A stretch of 64,000 nt of DNA from Pogona vitticeps (GCF_051106095.1 NC_135786.1:91706501-91770500), one strand, 5' to 3'; counted from the stretch's first letter, positions 35,801-46,107 are shown. The notes: generated from the sequence alone by a model not told the origin. Numbers and translations are program-made.

Positions 35801-38800
35801 GATAACTTTTTTTTTTGCTTTTAACAAAGCCCTTTTCATGTGTGCTTATAGACAGCATATGCTACTTTCTCATTTTAAATGTAATTCAAGCAAATTTGCT
35901 TGGTTTATGATTCTTGAACTATTTAACAAATCTTTGCTCAGAAAGAAAATATCACCACATGTTGTGTTTAAATGATAGAAGAACATGAGAAGGTCATATA
36001 CTGGAGATCCTGTTGCCCTGATCCTGGTTACTGTTGATTTTAATTAATTATTGCTTTAATTTAATGAAACTATGGAAAAATTGATGTAATATCAAAAAAT
36101 CATTACACAGATAACAAAGTATTTGATTTCATGAATGAGGCAGGGAAGCTGGACAGCAAGGGATTTATTTGCAAGTACCCAGGAACCCTCTTTCCCTGCC
36201 AATCTCCATTCGTCATACAGTCCCTGCCACCTATCAATATGAACATCTGCCTCCAAAGGCAGTGCCATCCCAGATGTGCTCCAGTATTGTAGAATGACCT
36301 CCATCTAAAATATAGGTTTCTAAATATAAAACCTCCCGTTTCCTTCACGGCCTTTGAAATTTCTTCTCATAGTTGTGGGGAGAGGGGTAAGTACAGCCTT
36401 CTATCTGGCAGGTGGCCTCCCAAGACTGTTTTGCAGATTTTAGATTCACCAGAATCCACTTTTAAAAAAGAATGTTTTTCCAGCAAAAGAAGGTTCCTGG
36501 GAGCTTCCAGAAGTAGTAATTCAAATTTTAAATATGTCTTAGCTTTCAACACCCAAAAATACTAATTTTTCAAAACATTTAGTGGTCTGTGCAGCCCTTG
36601 GAGAAAAAAATTGGTCCCTAGACCCATCAGAGTTGTCCACCCCTGCTGTGTTGTGACTATCCTGATGGGCTGATGCTATTTTAAAAATTATTTAAAGAAT
36701 TCTGCTCTTAGTTGCCTTTTCTGTTATAGAAATATATAATAAAGTATCTTTTCCCCTCCTTTTCATTTTAAGCAGCTTTAAACACATGCTGGTGAGGTAG
36801 GATTATAAATACACTGACTTCAGCTCTGGAATAAAAAGGAGAAACTTTTGGGGCCTTTCAAAAATTCTTAGTTCAGATATCCTCCTTTGCCATTCCTTGT
36901 GTTGTCAACTCTAATTCTTTGAAAGGTTTATTAATAGAAATGCAACACCTAACAGTGGTGGTGTAAATCATTTGCCAAGAGGAAAAAAGTGGTGTTGAGA
37001 TATTGCTAGCAAATATACTGCAAAGTCTACTGTCATTTCCTTTGATGTGATAATTTATCTGGATGCAACTGTTGGTAAACAACTGTCAAAATCTATTTTT
37101 AAATAACAGGATACAGCAAGTGTGTGCTGATTGGTCACGACTGGGGTGGAATGATTGCTTGGCTAGCTGCTATTTGTTACCCAGAAATGGTAACGAAGCT
37201 GATTGTTATTAATTTCCCACATCCTTCTGTTTTCACAGGTGAGCTTGGGGGATGGGATTGATCACTGTTTATATCTATAGTATTTTCACGTTTACCAGAA
37301 GAGACGCCAATTTACAAAAAAAAAACAACAACTATTTACCAAAATACTTATGTGAATATTAAAAACATGTTGTTGTTGTGTGTTCTGTGCCATGAAGTTG
37401 GAATCGACTTATAATGACCATAATAGGGTTTTCAAGGTAAGTGAAATGTTTAAGGAGTGGTTTTACCAGTTTCCATGCCTGAGCAAGGATTGAACCCTGT
37501 ATCTCCAGAGTCCTAGTCTGTCACTCTGTCTACTACACCACACTGGGTATAAAAACATATTAGGCCTACCTTTAGATCCTGCCTTTTCTCCAAGGAATAC
37601 ATCATGGTATTATGTGGTTTATTCTTTCCACCCTCACAACAGCCCTGAAAGGCAGTTAAGGCTTATATAAAGTGATTCGTTCAGTGTCTGCCAGGCCAAG
37701 TGGGGATTTGAACTTGGATGTCTTCAGAGTGAGTCCAGCACTGGAATCTCCATCATCCTTTGTATCATTAGCTCTGCTGGCTCCAGGTGGTCAGATTCGC
37801 CATTCAACAGTATCTGGAGGGCCACAGTTGCCTGTTGCTATATTTCACCACACTGATGTCAACCCAGAAGAGAGAGAAAATGATAAAACAAATTAGTGTA
37901 CACACGCACATACACTTATGATGAGTGGTTCAAGCGTGCTATAACCTTAGCTGCGAGGAAACATTATTTCTTTAGACCTCATACAAATGTAATGCAGTCT
38001 CAGCCTCTATTATGGGATACAGAAACAGTCGTTCCTATTTGCAAAAGATTATTAGAGTTGATTATAAGATCAGGCCATTTGCTTTCCATTTTAATTCATG
38101 GGTGTGCTTTTCTTTTCAAGAATACATTCTACAACATCCATCACAAATGATTAAATCTGCCTACTACTACTACTTCCAAATGCCATGGTTTCCTGAACTT
38201 ACGTTTACAATAAATGATTTTAAGGTGAGTATGTCTAGAGGGATAACTTGTTGCCTATATTCCTGGTGGAAAAATGACAGAGTGATGCTGGAATTACAGG
38301 TATTCAACATTTACTACATTATTTGAATTCATAATATATATTTAATGTATAAGTGTGATGTGGGGTTTTGTTTTGTGTCAAATGTGTATCAGTTCCACAT
38401 ATGCAGCCAAATTATGTGGACCATTAATTGAAAGTAACTTATTCTGAATGTGGTGGCACATACGTTTGAATAAATATGCACAGCACCAGGCAGTCTGTTA
38501 AACCAGCAGTCCCCAACCTTTTAGGGACCGATGACCGGTTGGGGGGTGCGGGCTCCGTGCATGGGGCGGGGCAACCTCGCGCTCGTGGGTGGGCGTGTTG
38601 CACTTGCGGAGGGGTGTGTCACGCTTGCAGAGGGGCGCATCACGCACACGATGCGCCCACCGTGTAGGGGGGCGGAGATCCGGGTTCACGGCCCAGTTCA
38701 AGGAAGCCCACGGACCGGGGGTTGGGCGCAATTGCGCGGCACGCCCCCACGAGAGTGTGACACGCCCACATGTGCATGTGGGGGTGGTGGAGATCCGTAC

Positions 38801-41800
38801 CTGTGGCCCAGTTCTGGCAAGCCCACAGACCAACCCCAGCCCGCAGACAGGGGGTTGATGACCCCTGTTCTACTGGATTGTGTTTCTGTTACCATAGCTG
38901 CATGAGGGTACGAAAGGAGCTAAACTGTTTCGTTAGCCACAGCTTCAACATTGTAAGGACGTTTATACAGTATATACCGTTCTAGCTCTGTACTTTCACT
39001 GTTCAGCCTTGAAGCCTTATAGCTACACCCCTACAGTAGAACTGATGTGTTGTTTTGATCTTTAGGCTAAGTACTCTGTCCACATTATATGCTATGTTTA
39101 TTGAAGAGACATTAACTGTAGGTGAACCACTTCCACCAGTTCGCTTTATTTGTCTCCTCTCCAAGCTGTGGGCTGAGGAATCTGTCAGGCTAGGCACCCA
39201 GACAAAAAATATTTTGTGAGGCAGGGAAGGGAGGGCTTTCTCCACCACCCCTGTAAGGGAGAGGAAGAACCTGACAGGGTGGGGCATCCAGAATGTTTTT
39301 TAATTCAGAAGATTGTATCAGATCCTGCTCTTTCGGATCAAGAAGCATAGAGGGCAAGCCGGACAGTGTTTTTTTTCTTGTGGTTAAGCAGTAGAGGGAG
39401 CTGTGCTTAACCATGGGGGAGGGAAGGAGGAAGCAGAAGTGGGGTGCAAGTAAATCCCTTCCTTTTCCTTCTCTAGGAAGTAGGATTGGGAAGCAACTGC
39501 CCTCTTTAAAGAAATAGCCCCCAGAGCCATGTTTTGCATCTAAGTACAGTACAGACACTTGAAAAGAAATGGAATGTGTCCCTCCCTCAAGCATGATACC
39601 AGAACAATTGGGAACTTGTTGTGTGCATTTCTATAAAAGTCATGCTGTGTGGTTTTTTAGCCGTTTGGATGTTTGCTGTTTTCAGTGATACACTTCTGCA
39701 CTGCTGATGCTGTCATTTGCCAATGCCTTCCTCTTGTTTGCTTGTATCGTGTCATTCTGCATTTCATTAGTAGCAGCACCCACGGGTAAAGATGAATGAA
39801 TGAAGGTGATAAATAAATAATAATTACATGCTGTCAAGTCCATTCTGACTTATAGTGACCCTTTCCAAGGTGTTCTAAATAAGTAATGGAATAATAACAA
39901 AAGAAGCTATTAAAGAAAATAAACAACTTCCACATATTAAAAAGGTGCAAGCCATACATAAGAGTAATATTTTAAAACATTTCTGCGGTTAAGCAATACT
40001 CAGAGAAGCTTCCTTGCAATATTGGAAGCATTTAAAAATATTTCTGTTTGCTCAGTGCTCATGCTATGAATTCCGGGCATTAAAATATTCAGCAATGACT
40101 CTGAAGAGCATTCTGGGAATGATCTGATGATTACCCAACCATTCTCTAGACCTGTTGTAAAATTGCAGTTTCAAAGAACTCATTTTGACCTCAGCGTTGT
40201 TGCAGGCCAGCATGCTTCCCTGATCTGGAATTCAAAGAAAACTGAATACTTGAAGGGCAATTAAGGGCTGGCACTCAAGCTGCCAGAGGAGGGAGGTAAA
40301 TCCATATTTTGGAATACGAAGAAAGCTGAAACAAGGTGTCATCAAGGAAAATGACAGTGCCTATGCCTGAGAGCTGCCTCATTTTTCCTTTATCTGCTTA
40401 ATTTCTCAATGCAGGCTTTGAAAAACCTCTTTACCAGTCAATCCAGTGGAACTGGGAAAAAAGGCTGTCGATTAACAGTGGAAGATATTGAAGCTTACCT
40501 GTACGTATTTTCCCAACCAGGAGCACTAAGTGGTCCCATAAATCATTACAGAAACCTTTTCAGGTCAGTATTATGTTCTTGGGTCAAGTTGATAATTTTA
40601 ATTTCTGCTGACAAGCACATAACTAAACCCAGGGAGTATAGTTCTTGGAGGTGGATAAATGGAGAATAAATGCTACTGCAATACTATAGATGTCTATCCA
40701 GAAGTAAGTTCCTTTAGAGTCTTTATATGGAATTTCTATAGATCTTTGTTGTTGTTTAGTCGTTAAGTCGTGTCCAACTCTTCATGATCCCATGGACCAG
40801 AGCATGCCAGGCCCTCCTGTCTTCCACTGCCTCCTAGAGTTTCGTCAAATTCATGTTGGTAGCTTCGGTGACACTGTCCAGCCATCTCGTCCTCTGTCAT
40901 CCCTTTCTCCTCTTGCCTTCACACTTTCCCAACATCAGGGTCTTTTCCAGGGAGTCTTCTCATGAGATAGCCAAAGTATTGGAGCCTCAGCTTCAGGATC
41001 TGTCCTTTCAGTGAGCACTCGGGGTTGATTTCCTTCAGAACAGATAGGTTTGATCTCCTTGCAGTCCAGGGGACTCTCAAGAGTCTCCCCCAGCACCACA
41101 ATTCAAAAGCATCAATTCTTCGGCAGTCAGCCTTCTTTATGGTCCAGTTCTCACTTCCATACATTGCTACTGGAAAAACCATAGCTTTGACTATGCGGAC
41201 CTTTGCCAGCAAGGTGATGTGTCTGCTTTTTTAGATGTTGTCTTAATTTGTCATTGCTTTCCTTCCAAGAAGCAGGCATCTTTTAATTTTGTGGCTGCTG
41301 TCACCATCTGCAGTGATCATGGAGCCCAAGAAAGTAAAACCAGTCACTGCCTCCATATCTTCCCCTTCTATTTGCCAGGAGGTGATGGGACCAGTGGCCA
41401 TGATCTTAGTGGGGTTTTTTTTTATGTTGAGCTTCAGACCTACATATCTATAGATCTTACCCAAGGTTAAATCTGATTGAATTCACTGGAACTTCATTCT
41501 GAGTAATGCCAGATAGTCTGAATCAGAAGTGAAATTACAACACAACTATTTGCATGTTGACACAGATGTATTCATGAAGCTTGCTTCTAGGGATATTTAC
41601 ATTGAACTGGGGCCTTAAAGAAGTTTGCAGAAGCTTCCTGTCCCTAACTTTACAACCTCCGAATGCCTGAGAAAGTATCTATGGAAGACTGGGGGTAGCC
41701 TTTGAACAGTGTGGTGTATAGGGCTCTGTGGAGGGTTGAAAGTACTACCTAAAATCATGTTTGGATTAAATGTAAGAGGTTCATGGATGGATCCCCTTGT

Positions 41801-42806
41801 CCCAGAATATATCATTCAGGAGGAGAGCTCCTCTGAAGACACTTTCTGGAGGTTGTTGGAGACAGTAAGTTAATTCCTGTGTATGCAAAGTGACAAATCA
41901 AATGGGCAGAACCTCCTGTATCTATGTGGCTTTTCATATGAATTAATAATAGTTATGTGTCATCAGGTAGATTCCAACCTATGGAGACCCCTGCCAGGAA
42001 GTATAGTATTTAGAAGTGGTTTACCATTCCCTTCTTCTTGGGAGTGCCCTGGGACCATGCAGCTTGCCCAAGTCTACATAGGCTGGCTGTTCTCCCAGGA
42101 GACACAAAAAACAATCAAACTCCTCAGCAAGTTATCAGTTCAGTGAGCTATCCAGCCAGTCTCTGCACATGAATTAGAGTTCTGTAAAATCAGGTTTCTA
42201 ATTCATATGAAGATTTTCCAATTCAGACTCATCTTCTTCCACTTGTAAGAGGGTGACAGCAGTACTGAAGAGGAGACAGATCCAAGGTACTTCCCCTCCT
42301 TACATATTGATTCAGTGTACCTTTTAATGGCTGGATGGGATTTCTGTCTTCAGTGAAAGATAGATCGTTAGTTCAAATGAATCATTCTGAGTATGTACTA
42401 TAAAGTAGATCCTGATGTGCACCAGCATCCTTATTGGCTACATATGGGAACATGCTTCTGTGCTGGGTCCTCTGTGCTAAGTTGGGATGCCAGGCTGGGA
42501 AGTGTATCTAAACCAACTACTGTAATTTGTCATGGTTATTTGAAATAATGAAAGCAATGTTTTTTTTTTCCAAGTTGTCTGCCTCTGCAGCACCATGAGG
42601 TCACCATGCCTACTCTGTTGCTATGGGGAGAAAGAGATCCTTTTATGGATGTTGAGATGGCTGAAATAACAAGGATCTATGTCAAAAATCATTTTAGACT
42701 TACTATTCTGTCCGAAGCCAGCCACTGGCTCCAGCAGGACCAGCCTGACATTGTGAACAAGTTGATATGGACTTTTCTAAAAGAAGAGTCAAGAAAAAAA
42801 GAGTGA
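20675..42806 (+). CDS. EPHX4: EPHX4, epoxide hydrolase 4, complete, seven coding exons
   Basis: Predicted alpha/beta-hydrolase-fold epoxide hydrolase (ABHD7); its physiological substrate is not well established. Exons 20675-20872, 27351-27436, 35581-35738, 37110-37238, 38121-38224, 40415-40563 and 42575-42806 sum to 1056 bp, 351 codons plus TGA, with all splice phases compatible. An N-terminal hydrophobic segment (about residues 5-31, SLLFWALVYTYCGLC) is a likely membrane anchor. The oxyanion motif HGFPEFW is at 89-95, the nucleophile Asp158 lies in GHDWGG (156-161), the lid Tyr270 in NHYRN, the acid Asp296 in WGERDPF and the base His325 in EASHWLQ. All catalytic positions are present. Human EPHX4, as I recall it, is 362 residues; the 11-residue difference is at the N-terminus. 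The catalytic core is very similar to human. Confidence 0.97.
20890..20942. repeat. C-run and CA/CG dinucleotide microsatellite
   Basis: A run of C followed by acgcacgcgcgcacacgcac just inside EPHX4 intron 1. A second simple run, (TC)n, lies at 21242-21268. Confidence 0.7.
21931..22103. repeat. Perfect palindrome, 85-bp arms, 3-bp centre
   Basis: Positions 21931-22015 and 22019-22103 appear fully complementary, with GTA (22016-22018) at the centre. The arm motif ctgataaaagcttaggccc resembles a dispersed reptile repeat, of which a diverged piece (ttgaaagcttatatcaaat) occurs near 25223. It lies in EPHX4 intron 1. Confidence 0.85.
22160..22362 (-). mobile_element. tRNA-derived SINE, minus orientation
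   Basis: Same family type as 5637-5826: tttatcttcaaaacagcttt body, tggcccaagggtgcccaata, and the right end catcctaaccactac, inverse of a tRNA-like A box. EPHX4 intron 1. Confidence 0.6.
22711..22785. repeat. (CAAT)n(CAAA)n(TAAA)n microsatellite
   Basis: Tetranucleotide run changing from AATC to AAAC to AAAT units in EPHX4 intron 1. It resembles the tail at 11880-11935 but has no recognisable SINE body to its left. Confidence 0.8.
22786..27350. other. EPHX4 intron 1, right half
   Basis: Mostly unrecognised AT-rich intron. A short piece at about 25185-25265 (ttgaaagcttatatcaaat and the following text) resembles a dispersed reptile repeat. Confidence 0.35.
27351..27436 (+). CDS. EPHX4: EPHX4 coding exon 2 (HGFPEFW oxyanion motif)
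   Basis: Residues 67-95, DSGLRFHYVAAGERGKPLML through HGFPEFW. Acceptor tcacttctag, donor tctg/gtaata, phase 2. Confidence 0.97.
27750..27985 (-). mobile_element. tRNA-derived SINE, minus orientation
   Basis: Body agaagtggtttaccattcct, cagcttgccccaaggc and ggctggctgttctc is shared with 41940-42160. The tRNA-like head is at the right. EPHX4 intron 2. Confidence 0.6.
27986..31005. other. EPHX4 intron 2, unrecognised part
   Basis: No exon, RNA gene or mobile element that I could support over about 3 kb. Confidence 0.35.
31014..31151. mobile_element. hAT-type palindromic MITE (first of a pair)
   Basis: Starts cagtggttcccaaccttgg, ends with the inverse form, and has inner inverted blocks tgttcttggactgcaactcc and its mirror. 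Flanked by ttctaggg (31006-31013) and ctctaggg (31152-31159). EPHX4 intron 2. Confidence 0.8.
31160..31279. mobile_element. hAT-type palindromic MITE (second of a pair)
   Basis: Starts cagtggtccccaaccttggg and ends ccaaggttggggatgactg. Flanked by ctctaggg (31152-31159) and ctataggg (31280-31287). It is a different subfamily from its left neighbour. Confidence 0.8.
31306..31375 (+). pseudogene. 5S rRNA-like relic
   Basis: The stretch agctaaacagcctggtcagt followed by gcatggataggagacc closely resembles the 3' half of 5S rRNA, which contains agctaagcag, cctggttagtacttgg and atgggagacc. The 5' half is absent or too diverged. It is either a retroposed 5S fragment or part of a 5S-derived SINE. Confidence 0.55.
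31913..32736 (-). mobile_element. Non-LTR retrotransposon 3' end, 5' truncated, 20-bp target-site duplication
   Basis: On -, the coding text runs FVYLGSTISDTLSLDVELDK, LLYCSESWTLCARQERKL, FHMRCLRWIFGITWQDKVPN, LRWLGHVVRMADGRIPKD, GKRPRGRPQLRYKD, then a zinc finger CLQCGRDCHSRIGLLSHTRRC. This is the C-terminal end of a LINE polyprotein after the reverse transcriptase. One in-frame stop follows DICK. Flanks 31893-31912 and 32737-32756 are an exact 20-bp duplication. The minus-strand tail is short, of AATG type. Clade not named with confidence. Confidence 0.88.
32757..33400. other. EPHX4 intron 2 with a possible SINE scrap
   Basis: At about 32770-32812 ctgcatgcagaaggactcag and attcaatgtctggcc look like a worn tRNA-derived promoter piece. 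The rest is unrecognised. Confidence 0.35.
33401..33630 (+). mobile_element. tRNA-derived SINE, plus orientation
   Basis: tRNA-like head tgagctcagtggcttaggta and gaggttgggagttcaatttc. The body includes ggcctggggcaagctgtaca and the tail part gtcagaattgacttttctgg then ATC repeats. Relatives in minus orientation are at 37370, 39815 and 41940. Confidence 0.65.
33631..35310. other. EPHX4 intron 2, nothing recognised
   Basis: AT-rich intron with no supported feature. Confidence 0.35.
35318..35420 (-). mobile_element. SINE 3' tail remnant, minus orientation
   Basis: (TTTA)n followed by tttttaccccgcccctctag and gggggcggcttacatcaac, the inverse of the 3' end of local SINEs (compare 47145-47225). Confidence 0.5.
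35581..35738 (+). CDS. EPHX4: EPHX4 coding exon 3
   Basis: Residues about 95-148, with YRVVALDLRGYGESDAP typical of epoxide hydrolases. Acceptor tatttgttag, donor cttg/gtgtgt, phase 1. Confidence 0.97.
35739..37109. other. EPHX4 intron 3, nothing recognised
   Basis: About 1.4 kb of AT-rich intron. Antisense open frames at 36092-36552 show no conserved motif. Confidence 0.4.
37110..37238 (+). CDS. EPHX4: EPHX4 coding exon 4 (nucleophile elbow)
   Basis: Carries YSKCVLIGHDWGGMIAW with the nucleophile Asp158, then NFPHPSVFT. Acceptor ttaaataacag, donor acag/gtgagc, phase 1. Confidence 0.97.
37370..37550 (-). mobile_element. tRNA-derived SINE, minus orientation
   Basis: gttggaatcgacttataatg, ggagtggttttaccagtttc, then aaggattgaaccctg and ctactacaccacactggg, the inverse of a tRNA-like head. 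EPHX4 intron 4. Confidence 0.6.
37600..37790 (-). mobile_element. tRNA-derived SINE, minus orientation, worn
   Basis: ccctcacaacagccctgaaa and gccaagtggggatttgaact match the body and B-box side of the 5637-5826 type. EPHX4 intron 4. Confidence 0.5.
38121..38224 (+). CDS. EPHX4: EPHX4 coding exon 5 (lid)
   Basis: EYILQHPSQMIKSAYYYYFQ then MPWFPELTFTINDFK, part of the cap domain. Acceptor gcttttcttttcaag, donor aag/gtgagt, phase 0. Confidence 0.96.
38504..38867. mobile_element. hAT-type MITE, GC-rich, with TIRs CAG(C/T)GGTCCCCAAC type
   Basis: Left end cagcagtccccaacctttta and right end gggggttgatgacccctg are imperfect inverses. The interior is CpG-rich with repeated gtgtgacacgcccac-like units. 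Second copy at 62152-62477. Possible diverged 8-bp duplication tgttaaac/tgttctac. EPHX4 intron 5. Confidence 0.7.
38876..40414. other. EPHX4 intron 5 with a SINE fragment
   Basis: At 39815-39875 ctgtcaagtccattctgact and tatagtgaccctttccaagg match the 3' part of the SINE at 33401 in reverse orientation. The rest is unrecognised. Confidence 0.4.
40415..40563 (+). CDS. EPHX4: EPHX4 coding exon 6 (lid tyrosine)
   Basis: Opens ALKNLFTSQSSGTGKKGC and ends YVFSQPGALSGPINHYRNLF, with the lid Tyr270 in NHYRN. Acceptor tttctcaatgcag, donor ttcag/gtcagt, phase 2. Confidence 0.96.
40747..41446 (-). mobile_element. BovB LINE 3' end, 5' truncated, with 12-bp target-site duplication
   Basis: On -, it encodes the BovB C-terminus: SHKIKRCLLLGRKAMTN, NWTIKKADCRRIDAFELWCW, LRVPWTARRSNLSVLKEI, LQYFGYLMRR. 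The 3' tail, on + tttgttgttgtttagtcgtt, matches the BovB at 18200. tctatagatctt at 40735-40746 and 41447-41458 is the target-site duplication. EPHX4 intron 6. Confidence 0.9.
41940..42160 (-). mobile_element. tRNA-derived SINE, minus orientation
   Basis: gtgtcatcaggtagattcca, gaagtggtttaccattccct, accatgcagcttgcccaag and ggctggctgttctc are shared with 27750-27985. EPHX4 intron 6. Confidence 0.6.
42575..42806 (+). CDS. EPHX4: EPHX4 coding exon 7 (catalytic Asp and His)
   Basis: Carries PTLLLWGERDPFMDVEM (Asp296) and RLTILSEASHWLQQDQP (His325), ending EESRKKE and TGA 42804-42806. The acceptor has a ten-T tract before caag. Confidence 0.97.
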
Positions 42807-43500
42807 CTTTTTTCTCCAGCACAATCTAAGTGTTAAAAGCTCAAAGTTAATTGTGATCAGGGCCATATTTGCAGCAAATCTTTGACTGAGCTCTGCTAGA
42901 GAAAATGTTTTCAATGTACTGTATGTATTGATTCCAATGTTATTATGAGATGGTGGTGTACGAATATGTAACTTTAATGTTGGTTTTACGTGTATTCTGT
43001 ATTTTGCACATGAAACACTTGCCTTAAAATATTTGTGCTTGTACAATAAGGAACTCATAGAAAGTTGCTTAGTTTTGATTACTCACTTGCTTTAAGATTC
43101 TAATGTGTTGTGCCTTTTACAAATTTATAACGATGAATCAGTGCAGAGGTACCAGAAGTAAAAGAAGTTATATTAGTATAAAGATCAATTTTCATTCTAC
43201 TGGTTGGAATTTTTTTTACTATATTTTTACCATTAAAATGTTAACAGATTTATTGGGCTACATATTACTGTAGAAATCTAAAGAAAACAACACTTTTGTC
43301 GGGGCACATTTGAAATCATAAAGTAGCAAATCAAAGATAACTGTAGTTAAGTTGATAACTGCTTGTGCGATGGTGTAAACTGGAACAAATGTGTTATGAT
43401 TTATTCACATATTTCAAAAACTAAAATTGAAATGAAGTATGGTCATGACATATGTATCCTAGTATTGCCTTGTTCTAATAAACTGCAACTAATGTTGTGT
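42807..43500 (+). other. EPHX4: EPHX4 3' untranslated region
   Basis: AT-rich sequence after the stop with AATAAA at 43477-43482 as the likely polyadenylation signal. The length of about 0.69 kb is inferred. Confidence 0.55.
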
Positions 43501-45279
43501 CCTGGACCCAGTGTTCTATAGCAACATTTCTGAGTACATGACTTTAGGTTAACAGTTAACCCCTTCGTGATACTTCTCTATCACAGCTGGCAAGAAATGC
43601 CATGGTAGCTGCATTTAGCTTTCCAAACTGATAGCCATCATGTTATTTGCATTCTTATGGATAGAGATTATTGAATGAGCAACTTATACAGAAGTGAAAC
43701 ACTTTTTTTAAAAAAGCAAAGAGCTCCCACTGAAGCTGGTTGGATAGATTTCATGTCCACTTATTTAGAACTGATCTAAAAATTGTGCATATAATTAAAA
43801 ATTTAAAGATGTTTCTGTAAACTGACATAAAATCAATTTGGCAAAAGAGTAAAACAACATACTGTATTCCAAATTAAGTTTCAAACTTATTTCAAGCTCA
43901 CTGCTAAAATTATGTCTACGTCTTGAGATGCAACTTCTGAATAAACAGATTTCCCCCACCCTAGCTACTTCCATCTCCAAAATACAAATAACCAACAAGC
44001 AGCAGGTACAGAATACATCAGTTAAGGCAGGATCTGTACACCAGGAAATATAAATCAAGTGGAAGTTACATTCAGAGTTTTTAAATGTTTCCGTATAGTT
44101 TATCATATACTGTATTAATACAGAGCTCCTTTACATAGAATGTTTAATTACTGGGAAACACTAGTTTTTAATGTTACCCTAACCATGATTGACACAGCAA
44201 AATTAAAATCTCAGATTGCTATGTCCACCATTAGTCAATTAAAAAATCTCCTAATGCCACTGAATGTATTGAGACATATTAACTTTGAAATAATGATGAG
44301 AATCCTATTATTTATACCTGTGTACATGCAGTGGAGTAAATGGCTGTGGCAAACTACAGCTTATGATGAATCATTGCTAGGGTCCCTCATGGTACACGAG
44401 CTCAAATGACTGCTGCAGTATTAAGAGATAACAAGTAATGCCTTAATTAGCAGAAATTCACTGCTACACTTCATGTCATTGCATTTACACAAGAAGGAAT
44501 AGCCAACAGAATCCTGGCCAGTGTTGTTTGACTTTGTGAGTTCATACTGTATGCCACCTTATGATTTCATGCAGGAAGTATGTTTTTGCCTTGGGAGGTC
44601 TCCCAGAAGGTGGCCAATAAACATTTAAAGGTCATAAATCAAGGACTATGTTGTTGCCATTTTCATTTATTGCATCACTTTCTTTTAAGACTGTACAAGA
44701 CTAAAAATGCCAATGCCTTTTTTGATGAAATATCCAAAAAACAAGGAAAGAGGCTTTCAAGAGTTTCTGGTACCCAATGAAACAGGTATGTTGATTTTTC
44801 AGTTTTCGGAGTTGTAGCCCTGTTAAGTCTGTGCAAGCATTTCAGTAAGAAAAAAGAAAAAAAGTTGTAGCACTTTAAAGACTAAAGACATTTTAATGTC
44901 AGTGTTTTTTTTTTGTGTGGAATTTCATCCATTTCTTCAGACATGCGTAAGAATACAGAGATCACACAGTAAGACATTCATGCTTAATATGGAATTAAGT
45001 TGTGAAGTCTGGTTCTGTAAACATTCCAACAAGAGACGCAAAACAAGACAAAACCAATGTCTTGGTTCCTTTCTCTTTCTCAAACCCATAATACCAACTG
45101 GTCACACATATTCAGAAATGTCATTCTTCGTTCCATTTTATTATTGCACGATTTCACAACTGAAATACGAGTCTGTAAAAAGCATGGGGTAGAGTATCAT
45201 TGTCCTATCATGCGCACTACACAGCTCTGCATATTTGACATCTAAATCAAATAATTAAAATTAGCAAAATGTACACAAC
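43501..45279. other. EPHX4-BTBD8 intergenic DNA
   Basis: At 44805-44965 agttgtagcactttaaagac with an A-rich run resembles an inverted copy of a dispersed reptile repeat. Otherwise nothing was recognised. Confidence 0.35.
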
Positions 45280-45599
45280 TTGTCCGCTGTATACGATTAC
45301 ATAATTCATTTTTTTCTAGCATGCATTAGTGCGCATGCTAGCAACGCTGTCGTTTGCAAGCAGAAACCCCATTCCATTAAGCACCGTCATCCTGACAGCA
45401 TTGCTGCTGCTGACGGGTTATCCGCAGCCTCTGCACTCATGGCATTTTCCCTTGTGCATCCCTCCCCGCATGCGACAAACGCCTGGGCTGTTCAGCCATT
45501 CTCTCAACAAGCCTTAGTCAAGCAGCAACCAAGCACCACCATGTGCGAGCAAGCAAGGATGGTAAACAAAGCGCGAGGCGGGACTCAGCTACTCTAACC

Positions 45600-45961
45600 A
45601 CAAGGAGGAAAGGGATTGGCTTAAGAGCGATTTTCTGTCCAATGAAAAGAAGCGGGGAGGAGCTTTTCTTTCTCATTACCCAAACAGAAAAGGCTTCCGG
45701 CACGGTTGTAGTCCCTTTAAAATGCGTAATTTTGAGAGATCCCCTTGATGGAGCGAAGGGCCAATAGCGTAGAATACTGTACAGGCGTTCGCTTTTTCAG
45801 GAAGAGGGAACGTGCCGGCGGGAGATCTGCGTCGTGCATTCTAGGAGGGCCGCTCGAACGGCGTAGCTAAGGGACCGTCTGCTAATCGTAATCCTCTTTA
45901 CAGACGGTCGTTGTTGCAGAACGTGACACCCCAAGGCCCAGCCCGGGTGGTTTGGGGCTTT
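45600..45961 (+). promoter_or_regulatory. BTBD8: BTBD8 promoter and 5' UTR with three CCAAT boxes
   Basis: CpG content rises from about 45330. CCAAT-box (NF-Y) motifs occur as attgg at 45615-45619 (inverted), ccaat near 45639 and ccaat near 45761, followed by CpG-rich sequence up to the ATG at 45962. No TATA box sits at a sensible spacing. The start site is inferred to lie at about 45780-45900. Confidence 0.6.
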
Positions 45962-46107
45962 ATGGCGTCTGGTGGGGGGAACACTGTCTCAAGGGGTCCC
46001 GGGGGGAGCCGGGAAGAAGGGGGGCGCAAAGGCGGCGAGAGGGGTGCCTCGGAGAGGCGGAGGCTGAAAAACATGGTAGCTGATCAACTGAGTCGGGACA
46101 TGAAGAG
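45962..46107 (+). CDS. BTBD8: BTBD8 exon 1
   Basis: The first ATG in frame is at 45962; its -3 base is T, a weak context. Residues 1-48, then AG, with donor gaagag/gtaaga in phase 2. The leader ([15 protein letters not shown]) is low-complexity; the conserved part starts at ERRRLK. Confidence 0.82.
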
